Part shown: piece after piece, positions 8,342 through 17,457 of the stretch | Numbering within the stretch: position 1 is the first letter of the stretch | How the letters are laid out: each line of letters starts with the position of its first letter | Assembly (NCBI GenBank): GCA_021202015.1 | Contig: JAJQDV010000060.1 | Span: 28,226-72,520 of the forward strand | DNA: 44,295 bases | Direction: 5' to 3' | Source of the DNA: Clostridiales bacterium | Lineage (GTDB): Bacteria; Bacillota; Clostridia; Lachnospirales; Lachnospiraceae | Made by a program: the position numbers and the translations under genes | The notes under the pieces: generated by a model | The model's input: only the letters and a program-made list of their open reading frames with translations | What the model was told of the DNA's origin: nothing | Databases searched by the model: none

Positions 8342-9520
8342 TCACGATTCTTCTTCCGCGCGCAATTTTCTAATGAAACGCTCCAGTCGCTCCAGCGCTT
8401 CCTTCAGAGCATCCAGGGAATATGCGTAGGAGATTCGCAGGAATCCTTCTCCGCAGGCGCCGAACGCCGTACCCGGAACGACCGCCACCTTTTCCTCCTC
8501 GAGAAAACGCAGGGCAAACTCCTCTGACGTCATCCCGAACTCCCGAATATCCGGAAAAATATAAAAGGCGCCGAACGGTTCAAAACAATCGAGCCCCATC
8601 TCGCGGAACCGGTGCACCAGATAACGCCTCCTGCCATTATAGGCGTCCCGCATCATCTCGACATCCTCGTCCCCGTTTTTTAAGGCCTCCACCGCCGCGT
8701 ACTGGCTGGTCGTCGGCGCACACATAATGGCAAACTGATGGATTTTGAGCATCTCCCGCAGGATTACCTCCGGTCCGCAGGCATAGCCCAAGCGCCAGCC
8801 GGTCATGGCAAATGCCTTGGAAAAACCGTTGATATAGATCGTGCGGTCGCGCATTCCCGGCATGGAGGCAATCGATACATGTCCCTCATCCGTATAAGTA
8901 AGCTCCGCGTAAATTTCATCTGTAAGCACATAGAGATCATTCTCAATGATCACATCCAGGATGCTCTCCAGATCCTTTCTCTCCATGACCGCCCCGGTCG
9001 GATTGTTCGGAAAGGGAAGCACCAGGATCTTTGTCCGCGGCGTAACCGCCGCGACCAGCTCCTCCCGGGTCAGTCGAAACTGGTTCTCCGCCCTGAGTTC
9101 GATCGGCACCGGAACACCGCCGGCCAGCTTCGCGCAGGGCAGATAGGAAACATAGCTCGGCTGAGGGATCAGCACCTCATCCCCCGGATCCAGCATGGCG
9201 CGAAACGCCAGGTCGATGGCCTCGCTCCCGCCCACGGTGACCAATGTCTCCGTATCATAATGATAACGCAGGCCGTACTTTCGCTCCAGATACTTCGTGA
9301 TCTCAATCTTCAGTTCCTTCAGACCGGCGTTCGATGTATAGAAAGTCTTTCCCTTCTCCAGGGAATAGATCCCCTCGTCGCGGATGTGCCACGGCGTGTC
9401 AAAATCGGGTTCACCCACGCCGAGAGAAATAGCGTCCTTCATCTCGCTGACAATATCAAAAAACTTTCGGATCCCGGATGGCTCAATCTCTGTAATGACT
9501 TTTGATATCGGATTTCTCAT
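8342..9520 (-). CDS. Pyridoxal-phosphate aminotransferase, class I/II
   Basis: A 392-residue fold-type I aminotransferase of the aspartate/aromatic group. The PLP-binding lysine is Lys235 in NGFSKAFAMTGWRLGY; Asp201 in DEIY contacts the pyridine nitrogen; PNNPTG (171-176) and the N-terminal GVGEPDFDTP are further marks. The substrate cannot be read from sequence; the closest match I know is the PatA/aromatic aminotransferase type. It overlaps the preceding Lrp/AsnC gene by 4 bases (ATGA), so that regulator probably controls amino-acid use through this enzyme. Confidence 0.92.
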   Translation of the reverse strand: MRNPISKVITEIEPSGIRKFFDIVSEMKDAISLGVGEPDFDTPWHIRDEGIYSLEKGKTFYTSNAGLKELKIEITKYLERKYGLRYHYDTETLVTVGGSEAIDLAFRAMLDPGDEVLIPQPSYVSYLPCAKLAGGVPVPIELRAENQFRLTREELVAAVTPRTKILVLPFPNNPTGAVMERKDLESILDVIIENDLYVLTDEIYAELTYTDEGHVSIASMPGMRDRTIYINGFSKAFAMTGWRLGYACGPEVILREMLKIHQFAIMCAPTTSQYAAVEALKNGDEDVEMMRDAYNGRRRYLVHRFREMGLDCFEPFGAFYIFPDIREFGMTSEEFALRFLEEEKVAVVPGTAFGACGEGFLRISYAYSLDALKEALERLERFIRKLRAEEES

Positions 9521-9999
9521 GGCGTCATCAGCATCCTTTCGTCTTTGATCTTCATCTCCATAATCGTGCCGTGATCCTTGTATTTCTTAAGGATAAAATT
9601 CGTCCTCGTACTCAGGACGGAATCCAGCATGGCCAGCTTGTCAGAGACAAACTGAGAGGCTTCGCGGAGCGTCTTTTCCTCGATCGTAACGAGCAGATCA
9701 TAGCTGCCGGAAATCAGGTAAACGGCATTCACCTCCGGATACTTGTAAATGCGCTCCGCAATCTCATCAAATCCGCGTCCCCTCTGCGGCGTCGCGCTGA
9801 CCTCGATCAGCGCCGTCACCTTCTCGATGGATGTCTTGTCCCAGTTGATCAGCGTATGATACCCGCAGATCACATGTTCCTCCTCCATCGCCTTCAGTTC
9901 ATTCGCCACATCGATCTCCTCCTCGCCGAGGATGACCGCCAGCTCACTGATGGAAATGCGGCTGTTCTTCTCAATAAATGCCAGAATCTTCTCTCTCAT
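9517..9999 (-). CDS. Lrp/AsnC family transcriptional regulator
   Basis: A 161-residue regulator with an N-terminal helix-turn-helix (MREKILAFIEKN...ISISELAVILGEEE) and a C-terminal RAM ligand-binding domain (VTALIEVSATPQ..., AVYLISGSYDLLVTI), the usual two-part Lrp layout. The frame is open further upstream to 10077. I chose the ATG at 9999 because AAGGAG lies 7 bases before it and the Lrp fold starts there. Its stop overlaps the aminotransferase start by 4 bases. A cluster of TTGCAG half-sites just upstream could be its own operator. Confidence 0.92.
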   Translation of the reverse strand: MREKILAFIEKNSRISISELAVILGEEEIDVANELKAMEEEHVICGYHTLINWDKTSIEKVTALIEVSATPQRGRGFDEIAERIYKYPEVNAVYLISGSYDLLVTIEEKTLREASQFVSDKLAMLDSVLSTRTNFILKKYKDHGTIMEMKIKDERMLMTP

Positions 10000-10025
10000 T
10001 CGAACTCTCCTTCCCATATTGTACC

Positions 10026-10057
10026 GTTGCAGCCTGCAACAATCCGCGGGCTGCAAC
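10026..10057. promoter_or_regulatory. Three TTGCAG half-sites upstream of the Lrp/AsnC gene
   Basis: GTTGCAGCC (10026-10034) is mirrored by GGCTGCAAC (10049-10057), and TTGCAG-C-CTGCAA (10027-10039) is itself a palindrome. Three half-sites within 32 bases, ending about 27 bases from the Lrp start codon, fit a cooperative Lrp-type autoregulatory operator. Confidence 0.5.
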
Positions 10058-10081
10058 AATACACAAGCCAAAACCATAAAA

Positions 10082-11068
10082 TCACCGGGGAATCATCATC
10101 CTCCGAATCTCATCCTGTCCCGGACGTTCCAGAAAACGCCGCTCACCGGCATTCAGAATGACCCGGTCATTCCCGGACACGGCTTTTCCGATCACCGCGG
10201 CGTGAATTCCCTTCGCCTCAAGACAGCGCACCAGCGAATTTCCGTCCCGCGCTGCGATCAGTAAACTGCCGCCTGCGACCAGCTGATACGGATTGATATC
10301 GAAAAAATTGCAGATCTCCACCGTTTCCTGCCGGATCGGGATTTTCTTCAGATCAATCTCCAGACCAACGCCGGCACTCTCCGCGAACTCCCAGAGAGCG
10401 CCGAATATGCCTCCCTCCGAGATATCATGCATCGCCGAAACACCCCTCACTGCCCGCGCCTCAGGAAGAACCGACAGGAAACAATCAAACCCTGCCGCCT
10501 CCTCCACCAAATACGCAGGAAAGCGTTCCAGCAATTTCGTCCTTTTCAAACGCGCAAGCCGGGAGGTTCCCTCCAGCGCGATCCATTTTGTAACTACAAT
10601 ATCATCATCGGGCCGTGCACCGCCGGAAACAATGCGGCGGTCCTCGCTTACCTTCCCGATTCCGGCTATAGAGATCACGGGACAGTTTACTGCATCCGTC
10701 ACCTCTGTATGCCCGCCGAGTATCTCTACTCCCAGTGCTGCACACTCCGCATCAATGCACTGCACCATCTCCCGCAGATCCGCCTCTTCCGGATCCGCCG
10801 GAAGCAATGCCGTCAGCAGCAATCCGACCGGCTCGGCTCCCGCACAGGCGAGATCATTGCACACGGCGTGAACCACACGCTTCGCGTCCGCACGGTCTGT
10901 CCATATTACCGGATCCGCGCTGAATACGGCAGTCTCCCCCTCTGCCAGCCGGATCGCGGCACAGTCGGCGCCGATGCCCGGCTCTGTCAGTACATCCTCC
11001 CGCCCGGTATGAAGCTGCCGGAGCACCGACCTTTTCAGAACATTTTCAGGAAGCTTTCCCTGTTTCAT
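10082..11068 (-). CDS. AIR synthase-related (HypE/ThiL-like fold) protein
   Basis: A 328-residue member of the PurM/HypE superfamily of ATP-dependent enzymes. It shows an N-terminal GIGADCAAI stretch, an SADPVIWT acidic strand, VVHAVCNDLACAGAEPVGLLLTALLP (the helix that forms the dimer barrel), EILGGHTEVTDAV, and SAMHDISEGGIFGALWEFAE in the second half. It lacks the C-terminal cysteine of genuine HypE, and no hydrogenase genes are near, so it is one of the unassigned AIR-synthase-related proteins. It lies just upstream of the Lrp-aminotransferase pair on the same strand. Confidence 0.85.
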   Translation of the reverse strand: MKQGKLPENVLKRSVLRQLHTGREDVLTEPGIGADCAAIRLAEGETAVFSADPVIWTDRADAKRVVHAVCNDLACAGAEPVGLLLTALLPADPEEADLREMVQCIDAECAALGVEILGGHTEVTDAVNCPVISIAGIGKVSEDRRIVSGGARPDDDIVVTKWIALEGTSRLARLKRTKLLERFPAYLVEEAAGFDCFLSVLPEARAVRGVSAMHDISEGGIFGALWEFAESAGVGLEIDLKKIPIRQETVEICNFFDINPYQLVAGGSLLIAARDGNSLVRCLEAKGIHAAVIGKAVSGNDRVILNAGERRFLERPGQDEIRRMMIPR

Positions 11069-11146
11069 CTGTCATCTCCTCAACCCCCGGCAAAAAACCA
11101 TCCTGCCCGAAGACCCCGGTCACGCGGATTACCGGCGCGCCGTCCG

Positions 11147-12739
11147 CTATTGCTGTGTGTCAGCTGTCGCCTCCGTGCCGGCCGACTCATCCTCCGCGGA
11201 TGTCGTATCCTCCGCATCCGACGTTCCGTCGTCTGTCGTCTCCTCCGTGGTCTCCTCCGTCGCCTCTTCCTCTGCCTCCGCTTCCGCCGCGGCCTGCAGC
11301 GCCGCATCGTTCCATTGAGCTGCAGCAGCCTGTATCGTCGCCAGATCGCCGGTCGCAATCGCGGCATTCATCGCCGCCGTCGCCTCCGCGCTGCTCGAAG
11401 CCGTGCCGACCTCATAAATCGTCGGCGACATCTGGTAAGTTGTATTATTGAATATCTCGCGGCTCTCCTCCACGCCATCGACCGTCACGATCTTCCACAG
11501 ACGGGCTGTATAGCCGGTATGCGAACTCTGTACCTTCGTAATGGAACCGATCGCTGCGCTCGAAGCACGGTACTGCACGGTCGCCTCCGTCGTACCGGTC
11601 GTCTCACTTTCAAAGGTAACCTCCCGGTTTGAAGCCCGGGTCTCCTCTCCGTAAACCGTAAAACGAATCGTAGAACCGTCCGCCGCTCCTTCTATATAGA
11701 TCGGAGCATCCGTATTATTCACAAACTTCAGATCCTTGTAGGTACCGGCGATTGCCGCGTCCGCGGACGGATCCACATAAGAGACAATCATGGAATGCCC
11801 GTACCGCTCCGTAATTTCCAGCTCCGCCCGGATCACGGCGTTATAAAGCGTCGTGGATACCTGACAGATCCCGCCGCCGTAGGTTTCCACCGTCGTTCCG
11901 TTCTCATAGGAACCGGCCAGCGCGTAACCGTTCTCCTCGGAAAACGGACTGACCGCCTCGTAAACAGAAAAGGTTTCCCCCGGATAGACCACGCTTCCGT
12001 TGATCTTTTCGGCTCCGTTCGCCACATTCGTCTTTCGTCCGCTGGCGGAGGAGGAATAATTCGTACTGTAGGTGCCCAGCACATCCTGAACCTTCTGCAG
12101 CTCCTCCTCTGTCCCCTGCGGCTCTGTCACCGTCACGATCATCTCAATCTCAGCGTCCTCCTGCCAGCCGTCCGAGAAATAATCCGCGATCACGACAACA
12201 GACTCCGCAACATCCACCTCCAGGCCGTTCTGTCCCTCTATGATGACAAACTCCCCATTCTCCCGGGTCAGGCCGTAATCGACCGCCTCCTGATTCAGTT
12301 CGGAAGCATTCGCCTCAAGGAACTCCGTGATCTTTTCCTCATCCGCCGTAAGCGTCAGCGGCAGCACCCTGTCCTCATTCTCCAGATCCTTCTGTTCCTT
12401 ATACCTGCTGATCAGATTCCCGGTCTTCCCGTACTGCAGAGCGTCCCGGATCGTAGCTTCGACATCCTCTGTAAAACCAAGCTCCTCCAGCGTGGTCTCC
12501 AGCGAATTCTCCTCCGCCGTGAGCGTAACCGTTTCCTGAGAGATCGACTCCACATAATCAGCGATCTCGTCCTCCGCCTCATCGACCGTCATCCCTCCGA
12601 CAGACACACTGCCGATATAGATTCCCTCCGGTATCGTATCCGTGTCCGTATTCGCCGCCCGCGCACCGGTCACGCCAAATCCGGCGGCGACAACAACAGC
12701 CGCGGAAATGACCGGCAGCATTCTTACCCATTTTCTCAT
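11147..12739 (-). CDS. VanW family exported protein
   Basis: About 530 residues. A signal peptide (MRKWVRMLPVISAAVVVAAGFGV...ARA) is followed by a region beginning IPEGIYIGSVSVGGMTVDEAEDEI, which resembles the putative peptidoglycan-binding repeat found before VanW. Then comes the VanW core: YPGETFSVYEAVSPFSEENGYALAGSY, the hallmark GGGICQVSTTLYNAV, and YGHSMIVSYVDPSADAAIAG...FVNNT. The tail is Ala/Glu/Thr-rich and disordered. The frame is open to 12772; I chose the ATG at 12739 because AAAGG lies 9 bases upstream and the signal peptide begins there. VanW proteins are thought to act at the cell wall, but the biochemical role is unknown. There are no other vancomycin-resistance genes. Confidence 0.9.
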   Translation of the reverse strand: MRKWVRMLPVISAAVVVAAGFGVTGARAANTDTDTIPEGIYIGSVSVGGMTVDEAEDEIADYVESISQETVTLTAEENSLETTLEELGFTEDVEATIRDALQYGKTGNLISRYKEQKDLENEDRVLPLTLTADEEKITEFLEANASELNQEAVDYGLTRENGEFVIIEGQNGLEVDVAESVVVIADYFSDGWQEDAEIEMIVTVTEPQGTEEELQKVQDVLGTYSTNYSSSASGRKTNVANGAEKINGSVVYPGETFSVYEAVSPFSEENGYALAGSYENGTTVETYGGGICQVSTTLYNAVIRAELEITERYGHSMIVSYVDPSADAAIAGTYKDLKFVNNTDAPIYIEGAADGSTIRFTVYGEETRASNREVTFESETTGTTEATVQYRASSAAIGSITKVQSSHTGYTARLWKIVTVDGVEESREIFNNTTYQMSPTIYEVGTASSSAEATAAMNAAIATGDLATIQAAAAQWNDAALQAAAEAEAEEEATEETTEETTDDGTSDAEDTTSAEDESAGTEATADTQQ

Positions 12740-12826
12740 AATCATACGCCTTTCCATCAGAAACAGCCGCAAAATAATATGTGCGGATTTCTGAATGTAT
12801 TTTTATTATGCGACTGTCCCTCAGCC

Positions 12827-12928
12827 TCAGATCGTTGAGGCAAGCAGCATAGACAAAACCAGTGCCGCGATAATCAGGATCGCGATCACCGCCGTGATCA
12901 CCCTGCGTCTTTTTGTGTTTTTATACAT
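12827..12928 (-). CDS. 33-residue single-pass membrane miniprotein
   Basis: MYKNTKRRRVITAV begins a short basic N-terminus followed by a strongly hydrophobic helix (IAILIIAALVLSMLLA) and a three-residue tail. A consensus AGGAGG lies 9 bases before the ATG; an alternative ATG three codons upstream is too close to that site. The frame is open much further upstream, but that part looks non-coding and overlaps an intergenic repeat. Length and topology recall small stress-related miniproteins such as Prli42, but the sequence alone does not prove this. It lies between uvrB and the VanW gene on the same strand. Confidence 0.7.
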   Translation of the reverse strand: MYKNTKRRRVITAVIAILIIAALVLSMLLASTI

Positions 12929-13044
12929 GCCAGTCATCCTCCTGCATTGAAATTCATCCCTGTCATTCAACAGTTTCCTGCTTCGGCTCAGAATCGGGCT
13001 CAGCAATGCTTCCCGGAGCCTGAACATATACATTCTATGCCAAA

Positions 13045-13131
13045 ACACAAAATGATTCAAGCCCGGTTTTCGCATTTTGTGTACGACCCATGGAACTATT
13101 ATCTTCACAGGCCGGCCTGTGAAAAGTAACT
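13045..13131. repeat. Intergenic repeat, copy 1 (downstream of uvrB)
   Basis: The block has ACACAAAATG (13045-13054) mirrored by CATTTTGTGT (13073-13082), then 21 bases later a perfect 20-base palindrome TTCACAGGCCGGCCTGTGAA (13104-13123), followed by AAGTAAC. The same order (CATTTTGTGT, 22 bases, TTCACAGGCT...AGCCTGTGAA, AAGTAAC) recurs at 28811-28873. On the minus strand it follows the uvrB stop and could fold in the 3' untranslated region, but there is no long T-run. Confidence 0.75.
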
Positions 13132-13148
13132 GTCGAAACCGCTCCCGG

Positions 13149-15137
13149 TCACGCATCCAGATCACGCAGCACATTTTTCAGCTCGATCATCCGGTCGCGG
13201 TAATCGGCAGCCGCTTCGAAATTCAGTTCTGCCGCGGCTTTTTCCATCTTTTTTGTGATATCCTTCACCAGTTTTTCCAGCTCCTTTTTGCTCATGGACT
13301 CCGGATCCACGGCAAACTCCAGCTCTTCCTTCGCCACCTTCTTTGAAATGCTGATCAGGTCGCGAACCGACTTCTGTATCGTCTGCGGCGTGATGCCGTG
13401 AGCCTCGTTGTACGCCTGCTGGAGTTTTCGCCGACGTTCCGTCTCTTCAATCGCCGCGCGCATGGAATCCGTCACCGTATCGGCGTACATGATCACATGC
13501 CCGTCGCTGTTGCGGGCCGCCCGCCCGATCGTCTGAATCAGAGAAGTCTCAGAGCGGAGAAAGCCCTCCTTGTCCGCGTCCAGAATCGCAACCAGCGTGA
13601 TCTCCGGAATGTCCAGACCCTCTCGCAGCAGGTTGATGCCTACCAGAACATCAAAAACATCCAGCCGAAGGTCGCGGATGATTTCCGCACGCTCCAACGT
13701 GTCAATATCGGAATGGAGATACTTCACACGGATGCCGACCTCCTTCATATAATCCGTCAGATCCTCCGCCATCCGTTTGGTCAGTGTCGTAATCAGGATT
13801 TTATGTCCGTCGGCGGTCTCTTTATTCACTTCGGCGATCAGATCATCGATCTGTCCCTCCACCGGACGCACATCAATCCGCGGATCGAGCAGTCCGGTCG
13901 GCCGGATAATCTGTTCCGTCCGCAGCAGTTCATGCTCCTCCTCGTAGACATTCGGCGTCGCGGAGACAAAGAGCATCTGGTCAATATGGCTCTCAAACTC
14001 CTCAAAATTCAGCGGACGGTTGTCCAGTGCCGAGGGCAGACGAAAGCCGTAATTCACGAGCGTCGTCTTTCTGGAGCGATCTCCCGCGTACATCCCCCGC
14101 ACCTGCGGGATCGTAATGTGCGACTCATCCACAATGATCAGAAACTCCTCCGGGAAATAATCCAGCAGCGTATAAGGCGGGACGCCCGGCGCCAGCCCGG
14201 ACAGATGACGGGAATAATTCTCGATTCCGCTGCAGAATCCGGTCTCCCGCAGCATCTCCACATCAAAATTCGTCCGCTCCGAGATGCGCTGCGCCTCGAT
14301 CAGTTTGTCCTCGCCCTTAAAATACCGGACGCGCTCTTCCATCTCCCTCTCGATCTCCACCGCGGCCCGGTTGATCTTCTCCTGCGGCACTACATAATGC
14401 GAGGCAGGAAAAATCGCGCAGTGCTCCAGCTGCGCTTTGATCTCGCCGGTCACGATATCAATCTGCGTGATCCGGTCGATCTCGTCGCCGAAAAACTCCA
14501 CCCGGACCGCGGTTTCCCCGTAATCCGCCGGGAATACTTCGAGCGTATCGCCGCGGACGCGGAACGTGCCGCGGTGAAAATCCATGTCATTCCGGTCATA
14601 CTGCATGTCGATCAGCTGCCGGATCACCTCGTCCCGATCCTTCACCATGCCGGGGCGCAGGGAAACAATCATGTTCTGATAATCATCCGGACTGCCGATG
14701 CCGTAAATGCAGGACACCGAAGCCACGATGATCACATCCTGCCGCTCAGACAGGGCAGCCGTGGCGGAAAGGCGGAGCTTATCGATCTCGTCATTAACGG
14801 AGGAATCCTTCGCGATATAGGTATCCGTGGAGGGAACGTAGGCCTCCGGCTGATAATAATCGTAGTAGGACACAAAATATTCGACTGCGTTTTCAGGGAA
14901 ATATTCCTTCATCTCGCCGTATAATTGTGCCGCGAGGGTTTTATTATGCGAAATTACCAAAGTCGGCTTCTGGAGGGCTTCGATGACGTTCGCCATCGTG
15001 AAGGTCTTTCCGGAACCCGTAACCCCAAGCAAAGTCTGGAATTGGTTGCCTGCTTTGAAGCCTTTGACAAGATCCGCTATGGCCTGCGGCTGATCGCCGG
15101 TGGGCTCGTATGGCTTGTGCAATTTGAACAACCTCAC
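13149..15137 (-). CDS. uvrB: Excinuclease ABC subunit B (UvrB)
   Basis: A 662-residue helicase-like subunit of nucleotide excision repair, full length. Visible are Walker A GVTGSGKT near 38-46, the damage-probing beta-hairpin region [21 protein letters not shown] near 92-112, SATP (motif III), [13 protein letters not shown] and QTIGRAARN (motifs V and VI), and a C-terminal UVR domain for UvrC/UvrA contact (about 620-655). The start is GTG (15135-15137) with GGGAGGTG about 8 bases upstream. No classical LexA box was seen in its upstream region. uvrA is not in the window. Confidence 0.98.
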   Translation of the reverse strand: MRLFKLHKPYEPTGDQPQAIADLVKGFKAGNQFQTLLGVTGSGKTFTMANVIEALQKPTLVISHNKTLAAQLYGEMKEYFPENAVEYFVSYYDYYQPEAYVPSTDTYIAKDSSVNDEIDKLRLSATAALSERQDVIIVASVSCIYGIGSPDDYQNMIVSLRPGMVKDRDEVIRQLIDMQYDRNDMDFHRGTFRVRGDTLEVFPADYGETAVRVEFFGDEIDRITQIDIVTGEIKAQLEHCAIFPASHYVVPQEKINRAAVEIEREMEERVRYFKGEDKLIEAQRISERTNFDVEMLRETGFCSGIENYSRHLSGLAPGVPPYTLLDYFPEEFLIIVDESHITIPQVRGMYAGDRSRKTTLVNYGFRLPSALDNRPLNFEEFESHIDQMLFVSATPNVYEEEHELLRTEQIIRPTGLLDPRIDVRPVEGQIDDLIAEVNKETADGHKILITTLTKRMAEDLTDYMKEVGIRVKYLHSDIDTLERAEIIRDLRLDVFDVLVGINLLREGLDIPEITLVAILDADKEGFLRSETSLIQTIGRAARNSDGHVIMYADTVTDSMRAAIEETERRRKLQQAYNEAHGITPQTIQKSVRDLISISKKVAKEELEFAVDPESMSKKELEKLVKDITKKMEKAAAELNFEAAADYRDRMIELKNVLRDLDA

Positions 15138-15419
15138 TGTGTTTTCACCTCCCAGGTGACCCTAATGAAAGTCACCTAAACCCGATTTTCAAAACGCCGC
15201 CATTCCTTGTAATATAAGGCAAAACAGGCATTACTGAAAGTCACCTGATATCATGACTGCACCAGTTATGTGGAGTTCCACATAATACGAAAGTAAGTAC
15301 AGGGTGCTCCAAATGTTATGTTTACAGGCGTGATGCCGAATTCGGAAAAGACGCTTCCGTTGTCAAAAAGACAGCCTTTTAAAACTTTAATATGCATTTT
15401 CACCCTCCGTCTCTGCTGT
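15138..15419. other. Intergenic region with inverted repeats upstream of uvrB
   Basis: No gene is convincing here. AGGTGAC (15154-15160) is mirrored by GTCACCT at 15171-15177, and GTCACCT recurs at 15240-15246, each time in the context TGAAAGTCACCT. A near-perfect palindrome TTATGTGGA-GT-TCCACATAA lies at 15266-15285 between uvrB and the zinc-ribbon gene. These could be operators or folded untranslated RNA. Confidence 0.45.
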
Positions 15420-15815
15420 TTACATATGGAACCGCCTGCCGCACTTCGGACAATACTCGAAATCCTCTGTCGTCTCAAAACCACAGTAACTGCACCGTTC
15501 GTAACGGGAGCCTGCCTGTCCATAATACTGCCCGCCTCTTCCGGCCGGTCTTAAATTCGCCGGTGTAATTTCTATTCGCTCTCCCCTGGCAATACGCCTC
15601 CCGACTTCCTGATCAAGCTCATAAAGCATTCCGCAGCATGTCGTGCGGACATAATATCTTTTATTCCACCGGAAGCACGGGATAAAAAAGAGAGACAACA
15701 CCGTAAATGTCATAAAGACTTCATATCTGCCATAAGCCCCGCAGGCATTGCAGATCACAGTCTGCGAAAAATCAAATTGTTTCTGCCCATCACGAATTCC
15801 GATCATGAAAAACAT
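15420..15815 (-). CDS. Zinc-ribbon protein
   Basis: A 131-residue protein with two metal-binding parts. An N-terminal CNACG pair sits before a hydrophobic stretch (VFMTFTVLSLFFIP), followed by a vicinal CC. A clear C-terminal double-CxxC ribbon reads CSYCGF...EYCPKCGRRF. The hydrophobic middle may be one membrane segment, leaving the C-terminal ribbon in the cytoplasm. GGAAGGGAA precedes the ATG by about 6 bases. Function is unknown; such proteins are often small accessory or binding factors. Confidence 0.75.
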   Translation of the reverse strand: MFFMIGIRDGQKQFDFSQTVICNACGAYGRYEVFMTFTVLSLFFIPCFRWNKRYYVRTTCCGMLYELDQEVGRRIARGERIEITPANLRPAGRGGQYYGQAGSRYERCSYCGFETTEDFEYCPKCGRRFHM

Positions 15816-15900
15816 GGTTCGTTCCCTTCCATCGCTATGTACTTTTCAACGGATACCATTATGTTCTCCAGGTTCCTTAGATCATGAATCTGCAATGCAG

Positions 15901-16476
15901 TCATGATCGCATCACACTGACCGTGACCGCAAACATCATAACCGCAATAATAAGCAACGGCACCATCCCGTCCACATACCCTCGCACACTGTTCAAATTA
16001 TAATATAGCAAATAGCAGACCAGACTGACTGCCGCCGCAATCACCGTAATAACAAGCATCACGATTACTGCGGCTCTCGAGTACTGTCCCTGCGCAAACA
16101 ACGCATTCACTTCAAGGAACATAAGAACTGTCCATCCAACAATCAGAAAAAGCTCTGTCGTCACCTGCCGATTTAATAACAAGCGGGTCGCCACCAACAA
16201 AACAATATAGACAATGACGCCGCCAATTAAGACCGCCGTCTGCGAGAATAGCGCGGACTGGCTGTCTGCAACCCCGCTTCCCCGGACAATCTGTAAAATT
16301 GCAACAACGCCGAATACAACAGCCGGAAGCAAAAGCCAACCACTCTTCATTCCCTTGACTGCGCCCACCGGCTTAAATGCTATCATCCACCATGCCAGAT
16401 AAAAAGCACAACAAAGAATCAGGAAAAAGTTGCCGGTTAAAATCTGTTTTGTCTGCAAGTCAAAATGAGAAAACAT
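15901..16476 (-). CDS. Six-helix integral membrane protein of unknown function
   Basis: A 191-residue, very hydrophobic protein with about six membrane helices separated by short loops (for example NFFLILCCAFYLAWWMIAF, WLLLPAVVFGVVAILQIV, MVPLLIIAVMMFAVTVSV). There is no catalytic or transport motif I recognise. It ends within a palindrome (GATCATGA 15880-15887 / TCATGATC 15901-15908). It follows the ketopantoate-reductase-family gene by 18 bases on the same strand, so the two are probably co-transcribed. Confidence 0.75.
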   Translation of the reverse strand: MFSHFDLQTKQILTGNFFLILCCAFYLAWWMIAFKPVGAVKGMKSGWLLLPAVVFGVVAILQIVRGSGVADSQSALFSQTAVLIGGVIVYIVLLVATRLLLNRQVTTELFLIVGWTVLMFLEVNALFAQGQYSRAAVIVMLVITVIAAAVSLVCYLLYYNLNSVRGYVDGMVPLLIIAVMMFAVTVSVMRS

Positions 16477-16494
16477 TCAACACACCCCTGATTT

Positions 16495-17457
16495 CTATTT
16501 CAAACATTCTGTCCAGTCAGAAAACAACCCGTCGTTTTTCTCTTCTAATACCTTAATCGCTTCATAAGCAAATTCACAGAACGGTGTCGGCACATGGTAT
16601 TGCTTCCCGATGCGGATCAGTGTCCCGGCAAACATCTCAATCTCTGTATGCCGCCCTGCTTCCAGATCCTGTAGAGTAGAATATTTTGAAGACGGCAGTG
16701 ACGGACATTTTGCCTTTTCAATTTTTGAAAGTTCGGTAATATCGACACCCAACACCGCAGCCACCTGACATACTTCGTCCCGCAAGCGCCAGCGGAGATT
16801 TGCCATATGCTCACTGACGGCAAATGCCCCGACCGGGCATCCCACAATTGCCTGCGGTAAATTCATGCTCACATTAAACGCCATCTTTTTCCAGATTTCC
16901 TGCACAATGTCGCGACACACACAATAATGGACTCCTGAACCCTCGAAAAGATCCACCAGCGCATTGATTCGGTCGCTTGTCGTTCCATCCTTCTCTCCGA
17001 AAAACACGCCCGGCGTCCGCTCCGGAGCAAATGTAATACGGTTGCCTTTCCTCTGGGAGGCTATCTGCATCAGGGAATATACCATGTGCTCCTCACCAAT
17101 ACAGTCCGCCACTACCGTCTCACTGTCCACTCCATTGAGCAGTGTCATCACAATCGTATGCTCATCTACAATTTCTTTGATCTCTTCCAACGAATGAAAC
17201 AGGGCATCATATTTTGTTGCGATCAGAAGCAGATCTACTCCTTTTGTCTCATGCGGAGTCCGCAAATGCAGCGGGAATCGTATATCATTGATATAGATTC
17301 CGTCCCGTTCATAACGTTCCCTACGCGCCCCATCCGCGATCACCCAGAGATTTTCTCCCAGTTTTTCTGAGAGTCCCCATATAAAATATGCTCCTACGGC
17401 GCCGCTGCCCATAATAGCGACCGTTTTGATGTCCTTCATACTTGGTTTCACACTCAT
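16495..17457 (-). CDS. 2-dehydropantoate 2-reductase family protein (PanE/ApbA)
   Basis: About 320 residues. The N-terminal Rossmann domain binds NADP(H) through VAIMGSGAVGAYF, and the C-terminal helical domain carries the active-site IWKKMAFNVSMN (Lys and Asn positions of ketopantoate reductase) and the late SxxxD/AGRxTEIE region. The family reduces 2-oxo acids such as ketopantoate (pantothenate synthesis). No panB or panC is adjacent, so the substrate is uncertain. The frame is open to a GTG at 17505. I prefer the ATG at 17457, though neither has a strong ribosome site. Confidence 0.85.
   Translation of the reverse strand: MSVKPSMKDIKTVAIMGSGAVGAYFIWGLSEKLGENLWVIADGARRERYERDGIYINDIRFPLHLRTPHETKGVDLLLIATKYDALFHSLEEIKEIVDEHTIVMTLLNGVDSETVVADCIGEEHMVYSLMQIASQRKGNRITFAPERTPGVFFGEKDGTTSDRINALVDLFEGSGVHYCVCRDIVQEIWKKMAFNVSMNLPQAIVGCPVGAFAVSEHMANLRWRLRDEVCQVAAVLGVDITELSKIEKAKCPSLPSSKYSTLQDLEAGRHTEIEMFAGTLIRIGKQYHVPTPFCEFAYEAIKVLEEKNDGLFSDWTECLK

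Noticed and set aside
10427-11632. A 401-codon plus-strand frame
   Set aside because: Antisense across the AIR-synthase-like and VanW genes, Arg/Cys/His-rich in composition and crossing a gene boundary; a shadow frame.
11147-12739. Vancomycin resistance locus
   Set aside because: Only a VanW-family protein is present; there is no vanH/A/X ligase set or VanRS pair, and VanW proteins are common in susceptible Clostridia.
13398-14924. A 508-codon open frame on the plus strand
   Set aside because: It is antisense to uvrB, whose motifs are unmistakable. The frame is open only because of GC-rich codon bias and has no recognisable domain.
15138-15300. A LexA box upstream of uvrB
   Set aside because: The inverted repeats there (GGTGAC...GTCACC) do not resemble GAACN4GTTC.
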